Shown here piece after piece: positions 44,427 to 52,866 of a stretch of 64,000 nt of DNA. Made by a program: the position numbers and the translations under genes. The stretch comes from Burkholderiales bacterium (GTDB lineage: Bacteria > Pseudomonadota > Gammaproteobacteria > Burkholderiales > SG8-41), in contig JALHRQ010000002.1 of assembly GCA_022841375.1 (NCBI GenBank), positions 186,001-250,000 of the forward strand. The letters run 5' to 3'. Each line of letters starts with the position of its first letter. Position 1 is the stretch's first letter. The notes under the pieces were generated by a model. That model was not told the DNA's origin, did no database searches, and was given only the letters and a program-made list of their open reading frames with translations.

Positions 44427-44497
44427 CCTTCGACACGCTCAGGGCGAACGGTGATGAAAAATTTTTATTATCCCGTTCGTCCTGAGCTTGTCGAAGG
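44427..44497. repeat. TTCGACA/TGTCGAA REP-like inverted repeat
   Basis: The 25-base arm at 44427-44451 (ccttcgacacgctcagggcg...) and that at 44473-44497 are reverse complements with two mismatches, around an AT-rich 21-base loop. It fills the gap between the carboxyltransferase and the Bug gene. The cttcgacaagctcagg motif is, as I recall, a frequent dispersed palindrome in proteobacterial genomes. Confidence 0.85.
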
Positions 44498-44523
44498 ATG
44501 AACGGATTGAGCGGGATGTTCGG

Positions 44524-45486
44524 TCAGAGTTTGACGCCGAGATCGCGCACCAGCTTGCCCCACTGCGCAATGCCTGCGCGCATGGATTCACGCAATTGTT
44601 CCGGCGTGCCGCCGGCGGGTTCGGTACCATCGGCGGCAAACGCCGCCTTGACCTCGGGCTGCGTCAACACGGCATTGGTATCGCGGTTGACGATCTGGAT
44701 CACGGCCTGCGGCATTTTGGCAGGCCCCAATACCGCAAACCAGCTCGCCGCCGAATAGCCGGGCAGCCCTGATTCAGCAACTGTCGGCACCTCGGGCAAC
44801 ACCGGCGAACGCTGCGCGGAAGTCACGCCGAGCACGCGCAGACGGCCGCTTTTGATCTGCGGCACTGCCGCCGGAAACGGTGCAAATGAAAGCTGGATTT
44901 GTCCGCCCATGACATCGGTCACCGCCGGATTCGCGCCCTTATACGGGATATGCGTCATCTGGATGCCGGCAAGCACCTTGAAGTGTTCAGCGAACAAATG
45001 GTTCCAGGTGCCGTTACCGGCGGAGCCATAATTGATCTTGCCGGGATTGGCTTTGCCATAGGCCACCAGTTCACCGACATTTTTGACCGGCAGCGCAGGA
45101 TTGACGACCAGTAAGCCGGGCGGCAGCGACACCAGGATGACGGGTGCGAGATCTTTCATCGGATCGTACGGCAGCTTGGGAAACAGGCTGGGGCCAACGA
45201 GAATATTGCCGAACGACGCCAGCGCGATGGTGTAACCGTCGGCCGGCGCTTTGGCCAGCATCTCAACGCCCAGCGTGCCGCCAGCACCTGCGCGGTTATC
45301 AACCACAACCTGCTGACCCCATTTTTCCGACAGCTTCAGTGCAATCAGCCGGCCCTGCACGTCCGTATTCCCGCCGGGCGCGAAAGGCACGATGAAGCGT
45401 ACCGGGCGTAACGGATAGTTTTGGGCAAGCGCGGGGGCTGCGGTGACGAATGCCACAACCGCGGCAATCCATATTCGGGATGACAT
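44524..45486 (-). CDS. Bug-family TTT substrate-binding protein
   Basis: This 320-residue receptor has a signal peptide (MSSRIWIAAVVAFVTAAPAL) and the motifs YPLRPVRFIVPFAPGGNTDV, VVVDNRAGAGGTLGVEML, DGYTIALASFGN, MTHIPYKGANPAVTDVMGG and QWGKLVRDLGVKL. The ATG at 45486 follows AGGAGGAGCG; an open frame reaching 45642 enters the neighbouring gene and is not used. It sits between two carboxyltransferase genes, as part of a repeated Bug-carboxyltransferase pattern on this strand. Confidence 0.93.
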   Translation of the reverse strand: MSSRIWIAAVVAFVTAAPALAQNYPLRPVRFIVPFAPGGNTDVQGRLIALKLSEKWGQQVVVDNRAGAGGTLGVEMLAKAPADGYTIALASFGNILVGPSLFPKLPYDPMKDLAPVILVSLPPGLLVVNPALPVKNVGELVAYGKANPGKINYGSAGNGTWNHLFAEHFKVLAGIQMTHIPYKGANPAVTDVMGGQIQLSFAPFPAAVPQIKSGRLRVLGVTSAQRSPVLPEVPTVAESGLPGYSAASWFAVLGPAKMPQAVIQIVNRDTNAVLTQPEVKAAFAADGTEPAGGTPEQLRESMRAGIAQWGKLVRDLGVKL

Positions 45487-45551
45487 GTTGCGCTCCTCCT
45501 TCGTTCGACAATTGTTCGCGTCATTGCCAGACAAACGCTTATTGAAAAACA

Positions 45552-47087
45552 CTAATAACTGGTCGGCCAGTTGCGCAGCAAATGGTCGCCAACGCCGTTC
45601 TTCATGCCCTTGCGATGGATTTCCAGCGTGCGGATCAGCCAAGCGCGGGTGTCGCGCGGGTCGAGCACATGCTGCGCTTCGTACAGTTCGGCCAGACCCC
45701 AGGCCGAGGTGTCACGTTCGACTTCGGCTTTCAGTTTGGCGAACTTTTCCGGGTCATCCTGCTGTTTGATGCCGTACAACACGTTGACCGATACCGCCGG
45801 GTCCATGAAGCCGAGGTCCGCCATTGGCCACACCGCGACTTCGTCCGCACCCTTGCCGCCGGCCATGTTGATATAGGCCTGGCCGTAGTCCTTGCGCATG
45901 ATTACCGTCAGCTTGGGCACGGTGACTTGCGACAGCGCGTTCATCCAGTTGATGACCTTGCCCGGCATGCCGCGGATTTCGCCTTCGACGCCGATCAGGA
46001 AACCCGGCACGTCGACCAGGAAAACCAGCGGCACATTGAACGAATCACACAGCACCATGAAGCTGATGACTTTTTGCACCGCATCGGCATCCAGCGCGCC
46101 GCCTTTGTACATCGGGTTGTTGGCGATGAAACCGACACTTTTGCCGTCGAGCCGTGCCAGCACCGTGGAAATCGATTTGCCGAACCGTTCCTTCAGCTCG
46201 AACATCGAATCCTTGTCGGCAACCGCGGCAATGATCTTGCGCACGTCGTACACCTTGTTGCGCGATTCCGGCAGGATGTCGAAGATGGTCTTGCAGGCTT
46301 CATCGGAACCGGCTGCCACCGGATACTCGGGTGGCGGCTGCATGTTGTGACTGGGCAAGTAGGACAGGAACTTCCTGATCGCATCCATCGCCTGCTGGTC
46401 GTTGTCCACCGCCATGTCAGCAAGACCCGATACGCCTGTCAGCAGTTTCCAGCCGCCAAGGTCTTCGGCCTCGATCGGCTTATTGATCGCAATCGAGGTC
46501 ACATTGGGGCTGGCGATGGCCATGATCGCGCCCTTGCGCATCACCACGAAGTCCGACATCGCGGAATACCACGTCGATGACCCATAGCACTGGCCGAGCA
46601 GCGCCGAACACCACGGCGATTCGCGCAGGCGCTGATACTCAAACGGATCCTGCGCAATGATCGCGCGGCCGGCGGAACCCATGCGGTCCGGCATGCGCGC
46701 GCCTGACGATTCGCCGAGCATCACCAGCGGCATGCCGCGTTTGTTCGCGACCTGCTTCACATGCTTGATCTTTTTCATGTTGATTACGGCAGACGACGCG
46801 CCGAGCACGGTGAAATCGTTAGACACCAGCGCGATGTCACGACCGTCGATTTTGGCGAAGCCCGCAACCTTGCCGTCTGCCGGCGTCTTGTGTTTCACCG
46901 CGGGCTGGTTGCTGCGTGCGAAACGGCCGGATTCGATGAACGAACCGTCGTCGATCAGGTAATCGATGCGCTCGCGGGCATTGAGGTGACCCTCGGCCTT
47001 GCGCTTGGCCAGTTTCTCCGGCCCGCCCATGGCGAGTACTTCATCGGTTTTGTGTTTGTATTCATCGATCAGTTTTTCAAAAGACAC
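45552..47087 (-). CDS. Acyl-CoA carboxylase carboxyltransferase subunit
   Basis: This 511-residue carboxyltransferase is paralogous to the 42873 gene along its whole length (LAMGGPEKLAKRKAEGHLNA against LAMGGPAKLAERKAQGVLNA; both end in WPTSY). Oxyanion segments are VMLGESSGARMPDRMGSAGR and FLIGVEGEIRGMPGKVINWM. The start is the GTG at 47087: it aligns with the paralogue's Met and has AAGGA eight bases upstream, whereas the open frame runs to 47123. No biotin carboxylase or biotin-carrier gene is in the window, so its partner must be encoded elsewhere or shared. Confidence 0.93.
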   Translation of the reverse strand: MSFEKLIDEYKHKTDEVLAMGGPEKLAKRKAEGHLNARERIDYLIDDGSFIESGRFARSNQPAVKHKTPADGKVAGFAKIDGRDIALVSNDFTVLGASSAVINMKKIKHVKQVANKRGMPLVMLGESSGARMPDRMGSAGRAIIAQDPFEYQRLRESPWCSALLGQCYGSSTWYSAMSDFVVMRKGAIMAIASPNVTSIAINKPIEAEDLGGWKLLTGVSGLADMAVDNDQQAMDAIRKFLSYLPSHNMQPPPEYPVAAGSDEACKTIFDILPESRNKVYDVRKIIAAVADKDSMFELKERFGKSISTVLARLDGKSVGFIANNPMYKGGALDADAVQKVISFMVLCDSFNVPLVFLVDVPGFLIGVEGEIRGMPGKVINWMNALSQVTVPKLTVIMRKDYGQAYINMAGGKGADEVAVWPMADLGFMDPAVSVNVLYGIKQQDDPEKFAKLKAEVERDTSAWGLAELYEAQHVLDPRDTRAWLIRTLEIHRKGMKNGVGDHLLRNWPTSY

Positions 47088-47274
47088 AGTAGGATCCTTG
47101 AGTGACGGCGCCGGCGACCGCACAACGCAGACAGCTGGCGCATTGTGGATTTTAAATCACCCAAAGCCGTGCCGTCCTTGTATTGCGCAGACCAAATGGC
47201 GAACTTCTACCGGGTTGTGTTCATCCGGTGCATGAACCTGCGACACACGACGGCCGGACCAGAGGCCGCAGGGA

Positions 47275-48243
47275 TCAATCCACCCGCGCACCCGTGGCTT
47301 TGACGACCTTGGCCCATTTTTCGATTTCCGACATCAGCAACGCATTCGCTTCGGCCGACGTGCCGAACTTGAGCGTCGCGCCATGGGTCAGCAGCCGTGT
47401 GCGCACAGCGTTGTCGTCCAATGCGCGTTTCAGTTCGTCGTTGAGCCGCGTGATGATCGGCGGCGGGGTGCGTACGGGCGCAAGAATGCCCCACCAGGAA
47501 CTCGCCTCGAAACCCGGATAGCCCGACTCGGCGAATGTCGCCAGTTGCGGTGCCGCGTCGGAGCGCTCGGCACTGCCGATGGCAATGCCGCGCAGTTTGC
47601 CGGCATCGATGTGCGGTTTGAGCGAAGTGATGTTATCCGTCACCAGCGGCACGAAACCCGCCATCGTATCGACGATCGCCGGACCTGCGCCCTTGTACGG
47701 GATGTGCGTGAGGTCGGCCTTGGCCACCAGCTTGAACAGTTCAATGCCGAAATGGGACGCGGTGCCGATGCCGGGACTGGCGAAATCGATCTTGCCGGCG
47801 CGCGTATGCGACAACGCCACCAATTCTTTCGCTGTGCGCACCGGCAGCGAAGGATGCGCCGCGAGTACCACAGGAATCACGCCGATCAGTCCGACCGAGT
47901 TGAAATCCTTGCGCGTGTCGTAGCTGAGCCTGGCATACAGACTGTGGTTGATGGCCTGCGTGGTAAAGGTCTGGATCAGCACGGTGTAGCCATCGGCCGG
48001 TGCCGCCGCGACCAGGCTGGCCGCCAGCGTGGTGCCGCCGCCGGGACGGTAATCAATGATGAATTGCTGCCCGATCAGCTCGCCCATACGCGGCGTGATG
48101 CTGCGTGACAGGAATTCGCCGGTGCCACCGGGCGCGAAGGGCACGATCATGCGGATCGGTTTTGTCGGAAAAGTTTGTGCAATTGCAGGTGTCACGAGAG
48201 CTGCACACAGTGCCCAGATCAGTCTCACCATCCAGTTCGACAT
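47275..48243 (-). CDS. Bug-family TTT substrate-binding protein with altered ligand loop
   Basis: This 322-residue receptor has a signal peptide (LIWALCAALVTPAIAQ). Bug motifs are FPTKPIRMIVPFAPGGTGEF, FIIDYRPGGGTTLAASLV, DGYTVLIQTFTTQ, LTHIPYKGAGPAIVDTMAG and KWAKVVKATGARVD. In the first motif the Asp that normally contacts the ligand amino group or second carboxylate is Glu (GGTGEF), suggesting a different ligand set. AAAGGA precedes the ATG at 48243. A 188-base gap with no evident signal separates it from the downstream carboxyltransferase start at 47087. Confidence 0.92.
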   Translation of the reverse strand: MSNWMVRLIWALCAALVTPAIAQTFPTKPIRMIVPFAPGGTGEFLSRSITPRMGELIGQQFIIDYRPGGGTTLAASLVAAAPADGYTVLIQTFTTQAINHSLYARLSYDTRKDFNSVGLIGVIPVVLAAHPSLPVRTAKELVALSHTRAGKIDFASPGIGTASHFGIELFKLVAKADLTHIPYKGAGPAIVDTMAGFVPLVTDNITSLKPHIDAGKLRGIAIGSAERSDAAPQLATFAESGYPGFEASSWWGILAPVRTPPPIITRLNDELKRALDDNAVRTRLLTHGATLKFGTSAEANALLMSEIEKWAKVVKATGARVD

Positions 48244-48304
48244 GATTTTATCCTTTAAAAACAATTAATTACATTAAAACTCCCCTATGCTCCTTTGCTG
48301 CTTT

Positions 48305-49453
48305 TCAGTCTTCGCGCAACATATGCCGCGCGATCACCAGCTGCTGGATCTGGCTGGTGCCCTCGTAAAGCCGGAACAACCGCACATCGCGATACAGGCG
48401 CTCCACCGCGCTAGCCTGCATATAGCCGGCGCCGCCGTGGATCTGCACCGCACGGTCGGCGACACGGCCGACCATCTCCGCACCAAACAACTTGGCGCAG
48501 GACGCTTCCAGGGTGATGCCGATACCGCGGTCCTTTTTGCGCGCGGCTTCGAGCACCATGCTGCGCGCGGCATAAATCTCGGCTTTGGAATCGGCGAGCA
48601 TCGCCTGGATCAGCTGAAACTCGGCGACGGCCTTACCGAATTGCTTGCGCGTGCGCGCGTAATTCAGCGCTTCGTCGAGAAGACGCTCTGCGGCGCCGAC
48701 GCAGACCGCGGCGATGTTGAGCCGCGCCTTGTCGAGCACTTTCATCGCGGTCTTGAAACCCATGCCTTCCTGCCCGCCGATGATGCTGGCCGCCGGAACC
48801 CTTACGTTGTCGAAAATCACATCGGCGGTATGTGAGCCGCGTTGGCCCATCTTGCGGTCGTACGGCCCGACAGTCAGGCCCGGCGTGTTGCGTTCGACGA
48901 TAAAAGCTGAAACGCCTTTGGCATCTTTCGATTGCAGGTCGGTACGCGCCATCACCGTGAATACATCGGCTTCGGGGGCATTGGTGATATAGCGTTTGCT
49001 GCCGTTGATCACGTAAAAATCACCGTCGCGTTTGGCCGTGGTGCGCAAAGAACCGGCGTCGGAGCCGGCCTCCGGTTCAGTCAGCGCGAATGAACCGGTG
49101 ATTTCGCCAGCGGCGAGTCGCGGCAGGTAGCGCTTTTTCTGCTCGTCGCTGCCATCGATGACGATGCCTTGCGAGCCGATGCCGGTGTTGGTGCCGAAGC
49201 GCGAGCGGAATACCGGCGAGGCGTAACACACGGCCATCGAAGTCAGCACCTCCTCCTCGGTGGTGAGGCCCAGCCCGCCGTACTCCTCGGGGATGGTCAG
49301 CCCGAACAGGCCGAGCTTGCGCATGTCATCAACGATGTCGGCGGGGATCTCGTCGCATTCGGTGACTTCCGCTTCGCGCGGGATCAACTTCTCGCGTACA
49401 AAACGCGTCAGCGTGTCGATGAGAATATTGAAGGATTCGGGGTCGCGGATCAT
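48305..49453 (-). CDS. Acyl-CoA dehydrogenase
   Basis: This 382-residue FAD enzyme is of the short-chain/glutaryl type. Signatures: FALTEPEAGSDAGSLRTTAK, GSKRYITNAPEADVFTVMAR, YARTRKQFGKAVAEFQLIQA, and MLRRAVQIHGG-like DRAVQIHGGAGYMQASAVER. The catalytic Glu is in FRLYEGTSQIQQLVIARHM close to the C terminus. It is of a different branch from the acyl-CoA dehydrogenase at 18980. The ribosome-binding site is poor because a dispersed repeat abuts the start. It lies between two Bug genes on the minus strand. Confidence 0.94.
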   Translation of the reverse strand: MIRDPESFNILIDTLTRFVREKLIPREAEVTECDEIPADIVDDMRKLGLFGLTIPEEYGGLGLTTEEEVLTSMAVCYASPVFRSRFGTNTGIGSQGIVIDGSDEQKKRYLPRLAAGEITGSFALTEPEAGSDAGSLRTTAKRDGDFYVINGSKRYITNAPEADVFTVMARTDLQSKDAKGVSAFIVERNTPGLTVGPYDRKMGQRGSHTADVIFDNVRVPAASIIGGQEGMGFKTAMKVLDKARLNIAAVCVGAAERLLDEALNYARTRKQFGKAVAEFQLIQAMLADSKAEIYAARSMVLEAARKKDRGIGITLEASCAKLFGAEMVGRVADRAVQIHGGAGYMQASAVERLYRDVRLFRLYEGTSQIQQLVIARHMLRED

Positions 49454-49460
49454 TTGGGTT

Positions 49461-49553
49461 CGGTGGCTGGTGAATTGTGGCTGGTAACTTTGTGATCATA
49501 AACCGGCGAGGCGGCGGTTTAACCAGCCACCGTCCACCGGCCCCCAGCCACCG
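49461..49553. repeat. GGTGGCTGG-type inverted repeat
   Basis: Left arm cggtggctggtgaattgtgg (from 49461) and right arm aaccagccaccgtccaccgg (from 49521) with a further cagccaccg at the end are imperfect reverse complements. A small aaaccg/cggttt hairpin lies between them. It fills the gap between the acyl-CoA dehydrogenase and Bug genes and touches the start of the former. Confidence 0.6.
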
Positions 49554-49555
49554 CT

Positions 49556-50524
49556 TTACTGCAGTTCGACGTTCGCGTCCTTGATCACTTTCGCCCATTT
49601 GGCGATTTCAGTCTTGATCAGTTCAGCAAACTGTTCCGGCGTGCTGCCCACCGGCTCAGCACCGAGTTCGGAAACCCTTTTGCTGACGTCGGGCAGCTTG
49701 ATGATGCGCGCGCTTTCTGCGGAAAGCAGGGCAACGACGGCCTTGGGTGTGCCGGCCGGCGCCAGCAGGCCGAACCACGCTCCGGCCTCGTAGCCCGGCA
49801 CGCCGGCTTCGGCGATGGTCGGCAGGTCGGGCATCGCCGACGACCGTTTATTGGTGCTGACCGCGAGTGCGCGGATCTTGCCGGCCTTCACCTGCGGAAT
49901 ATACGGCGGCATGTTGTCGATGGTCACGGCGATCTGCCCGCCCATCACATCGGTGAGCACACCGGCGCTGCCTTTGTACGGGATGTGCACGATGGTCGAG
50001 CCGGTCATGCTCTTGAACAGCTCCATCGACAGGTGCGCGGTACTGCCGTTGCCGGGAGAGCCATAGGACAGTTTCCCGGGATTGGCTTTGACATGGGCGA
50101 CAAACTCGCGCACGTTTTTGACCGGCAGCGCATTGTTGACAACCATGATGTTGGGCACCATCGCCGAAAGGCTGACCGGCGCGAAATCATTGACCGGATG
50201 CCAGCTGAGCTTGCGGTAGAGGCTGACGTTGATGCCGTGGGTGCCGGCGGTGCCCATCAGCAGCGTGTGGCCGTCGGGCGTTGCCCGCGCCGCCACCTCG
50301 GTGCCGATGTTGCCGGCGGCGCCGGCGCGGTTGTCGATGATCACCGGCTGGCCCCAGGTCTCGCTCATTTTCTGGCCGATGGCGCGCGCCAGAATATCGG
50401 TGGTGCCCGCCGGGGTGTAGGCGACGATGATACGAATCGGCTTGGTCGGAAACGCGGTGGCCGCCTGCGCCGGAATGCTCAGTGCCGATGCGGTCAATAG
50501 CGCAAGGGACAGTATGGTTTTCAT
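49556..50524 (-). CDS. Bug-family TTT substrate-binding protein
   Basis: This 322-residue receptor has a signal peptide (LALLTASALSIPAQAATA). Motifs: FPTKPIRIIVAYTPAGTTDI, VIIDNRAGAAGNIGTEVA, DGHTLLMGTAGTHG, IVHIPYKGSAGVLTDVMGG and KWAKVIKDANVELQ. In the first motif the usual PGG is PAG. The ATG at 50524 follows AGAAGGAGGAG. It lies 48 bases after the aconitase X small-subunit gene on the same strand, so a substrate shared with that enzyme is a reasonable guess. Confidence 0.93.
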   Translation of the reverse strand: MKTILSLALLTASALSIPAQAATAFPTKPIRIIVAYTPAGTTDILARAIGQKMSETWGQPVIIDNRAGAAGNIGTEVAARATPDGHTLLMGTAGTHGINVSLYRKLSWHPVNDFAPVSLSAMVPNIMVVNNALPVKNVREFVAHVKANPGKLSYGSPGNGSTAHLSMELFKSMTGSTIVHIPYKGSAGVLTDVMGGQIAVTIDNMPPYIPQVKAGKIRALAVSTNKRSSAMPDLPTIAEAGVPGYEAGAWFGLLAPAGTPKAVVALLSAESARIIKLPDVSKRVSELGAEPVGSTPEQFAELIKTEIAKWAKVIKDANVELQ

Positions 50525-50572
50525 GAATCTCCTCCTTCTGTAATTTTGATGCGCCGACCGACGCTGCGGCTT

Positions 50573-51010
50573 TCAGGAATTGCCGCGACGAACCAGGGTC
50601 AGCGTGCGCCGTGCCGGATTGACTCTCACGATATCACCGGTGCGGATCAGCGCATACGGATCCGCCGACCAGCCTTCGGTGATGGTAATGCCGGCGAACA
50701 CGGCGCCCTGCACCATCACCGGGTTGGTGACGCCGAAGACAAAAGCTTTGGGTGCGATGCCCTTGTGCTGGATGTCATAAAACGCCCAGCCGGCGGCGAT
50801 GCCGCCCTTGGCGCTGGGCGTGATCAGGATTTTATCCTTGATGTTGTGGCCTTCGAGCGCGTGACCGGGCCGCGAGATCAGGCCGCTCCAGCGGTCAAGG
50901 TCGTAGCGCGGCGAAAAGCCTTCGGTGGACACCAGCGCCTCACCTTCGACAATGTTGCCGAAGGCGCGGTTGACGCGGATGGTGTTGCCGGTTTTTGTGC
51001 GGCCGCTCAC
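50573..51010 (-). CDS. Aconitase X swivel-domain (small) subunit
   Basis: This 145-residue protein is of the DUF126 type, the mobile swivel domain of aconitase X (AcnX). It has GNIVEGEALVSTEGFSPRYD near the N terminus and the substrate-site run ITPSAKGGIAAGWAFYDI, then VTNPVMVQGAVFAGITITEG. The GTG start at 51010 overlaps the stop of the large-subunit gene (GTGA), so the subunits are co-translated. A longer open frame to 51181 lies within the large subunit and is rejected. AcnX enzymes include cis-3-hydroxy-proline dehydratase and mevalonate 5-phosphate dehydratase; which reaction applies here is unknown. Confidence 0.9.
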   Translation of the reverse strand: MSGRTKTGNTIRVNRAFGNIVEGEALVSTEGFSPRYDLDRWSGLISRPGHALEGHNIKDKILITPSAKGGIAAGWAFYDIQHKGIAPKAFVFGVTNPVMVQGAVFAGITITEGWSADPYALIRTGDIVRVNPARRTLTLVRRGNS

Positions 51011-52251
51011 CGCACATCCCTGCCGGTGCAGGCAATGTCCACGCACTCGGCAGTGCGGCGCAGGATGGTATTGAATTTGTGCGCGCCGATGATGTTGGCG
51101 AGTTTGGCGGAGTTGGTAACGAGGTTGCTCCAGCCTTCGCGCACGCGCATCTGCGGCAGATTCTGCAGGATGTAGAAACACACGCCTTCGAGCACGATGG
51201 CGCCGGACTGTTCGATGTCCTGCAGATAACCCAGATCCTTCGCCGCGCTTTTGACGCCGTTGCTGGTGGTGATGAACAACTGGCTGCCCTTCGCCACCTT
51301 GCGGCCCTTGAGCAGTGTGGCAAGAGTTTTCATTTCAAACAGCGATTGCTGCGGACCGGAGAACACCACCAGGTTCAGCGGATTGTTCTGGGTGTCGTAA
51401 CCGGCATAGACCTTTTCGAGATCCCGGTTGCTGACGGTCATCACTTCTTTCGGCTTGCGTCCGCCAAAGGCCGCTTTCAGCGTCGGCGCTTCCGGCGTCA
51501 CGCCGACCATGTGGAACATGCCCATCGAACCGTAACTCGCCAGCGCGGCGCCGAGTTGTTTCAGTTCATCCGCAGTGGGTGTGCGTTTGATGCCGGTGAA
51601 TACCGGCACCGCGTAATAGTCCTGATGCCCGGAGCCGACGATCTTGCCGATGGCACCCCAGTCAGCGAGATCGTTCAGGTCGACTTTGAGATTGACCTGG
51701 AAAGTGCCGCGGCGGTGTTCATCCAGATGAAAGCCGTATTCGGGTACTCGACCCGTCAGGCCTGCGGCCAGCGCGGCGGGACCGGCTTCGAAATTGGAAC
51801 GCGCGCCGAAAACCGAATTGGCGTAGATCACCGTGCCGGTATCGCCCCAGGCCACATGTTCGCCAAGGTGCGGCTGGTACAGCGTTTGGTAATTGATGCA
51901 GGTGTCGGCGGTGATGACGTCCATGCGCCGCAGGCAGGCGATGAGTTCCTTTTCCTTGCGCGCTTCGTTGCTGTCCTGCTTGAGGTGCTCGACATGGGCG
52001 AAGTCGATGCAACGCGCATTGGTGGTTGTCGGCTGCCGGCATTTCGCACCGGACTGTGCGGCCCGTTCGAGAAAGGACTTGCCGGCGTCACCCATGACTT
52101 CGATGTCGCCCATCATGTGCACATTCGACACCGGCACAAAACGTTTGGCGCCGAAAAACCTGCCGACTTCCAGTTGCAGTTGCAGCGCTTCCTGCACCGC
52201 GCGACCCTGCTCGCCGCGCAGCATTTTTTTCTCCTCGGCTGTCAGACGCAT
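51007..52251 (-). CDS. Aconitase X catalytic (large) subunit
   Basis: This 414-residue Fe-S dehydratase subunit is of the DUF521/AcnX type. N-terminal MRLTAEEKKMLRGEQGRAVQ is typical. Conserved regions include FVPVSNVHMMGDIEVMGDAG, CRQPTTTNARCIDFAHVEHL with a Cys that may ligate the cluster, MDVITADTCINYQTLYQPHL and AWGDTGTVIYANSVFGARSN, and a C-terminal GVCFYILQNLPQMRVREGWS. The ATG at 52251 starts the known family N terminus. With the small subunit it forms the holoenzyme. Neighbouring Bug, cupin and amidohydrolase genes suggest a carboxylate or cyclic-amide pathway. Confidence 0.92.
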   Translation of the reverse strand: MRLTAEEKKMLRGEQGRAVQEALQLQLEVGRFFGAKRFVPVSNVHMMGDIEVMGDAGKSFLERAAQSGAKCRQPTTTNARCIDFAHVEHLKQDSNEARKEKELIACLRRMDVITADTCINYQTLYQPHLGEHVAWGDTGTVIYANSVFGARSNFEAGPAALAAGLTGRVPEYGFHLDEHRRGTFQVNLKVDLNDLADWGAIGKIVGSGHQDYYAVPVFTGIKRTPTADELKQLGAALASYGSMGMFHMVGVTPEAPTLKAAFGGRKPKEVMTVSNRDLEKVYAGYDTQNNPLNLVVFSGPQQSLFEMKTLATLLKGRKVAKGSQLFITTSNGVKSAAKDLGYLQDIEQSGAIVLEGVCFYILQNLPQMRVREGWSNLVTNSAKLANIIGAHKFNTILRRTAECVDIACTGRDVR

Positions 52252-52302
52252 CGGGAGATTATAACTATCTGTTTTTATTTATTATTTTAACTATTAACTG
52301 TT

Positions 52303-52824
52303 TCAACGTCTGGCGGCAGCCCGTCTGGCGGTTTTCTTTTTCGCCGCTTTTTTCGCCGGGCCGAAGCCCTTCTCGAAGTGCGGCCCGGTCATCGTGCCGT
52401 CCACCGCCATGCCGATGATGCCCTGCGACAGATCCTTGATCGCCAGGAAAATGACGTCCTTGTCCTTGGTCGATGAGATCAGGTTGTGCGGGGCGTTCGC
52501 CGGGATATAAATCAAGGTGCCGGCGGGAGCGACAACGCGTTTGCCGTTGACCGACCCCACCAGCGTGCCTTGCAGTACATAGTTCAGCTGCTCGTTCTTG
52601 TGCGTGTGCATCCGCGAGCCGGTGCCGCGTGGCTTGTGGATGTAACCGACGAGTATGCGTGAACCTTCCACAACACCGCCGTGCGAAGTCGAATAGCCGG
52701 TGCCTGCGGGCACCTTCTTCAGCTTCGCCATGCGGAAATGGTACTGGCCGTTTCCGGCGCGAATGGCGCCAACGGTCTTGGTTTTAGCTGCTGCTTTTTT
52801 TACTGCCTTCTTTGCTGCGGCCAT
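52303..52824 (-). CDS. Cupin-domain protein with Lys/Ala-rich tails
   Basis: This 173-residue protein has a central single cupin (about residues 45-145). Motif 1 is SRMHTHKNEQLNYVLQGTL with two His and a Glu as metal ligands, and motif 2 is PAGTLIYIPANAPHNL with the last His. It is flanked by a basic N-terminal tail (AAAKKAVKKAAAKTK) and a C-terminal one ([17 protein letters not shown]) that resemble histone H1-like domains. The tails may bind nucleic acid or arise from repeat expansion. GGAGGGGG precedes the ATG at 52824. It lies between the amidohydrolase and AcnX genes in the same direction. Confidence 0.8.
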   Translation of the reverse strand: MAAAKKAVKKAAAKTKTVGAIRAGNGQYHFRMAKLKKVPAGTGYSTSHGGVVEGSRILVGYIHKPRGTGSRMHTHKNEQLNYVLQGTLVGSVNGKRVVAPAGTLIYIPANAPHNLISSTKDKDVIFLAIKDLSQGIIGMAVDGTMTGPHFEKGFGPAKKAAKKKTARRAAARR

Positions 52825-52866
52825 GCTCAACCCCCTCCGGTTGTTTGGTTCATCGTACGATGCGAA

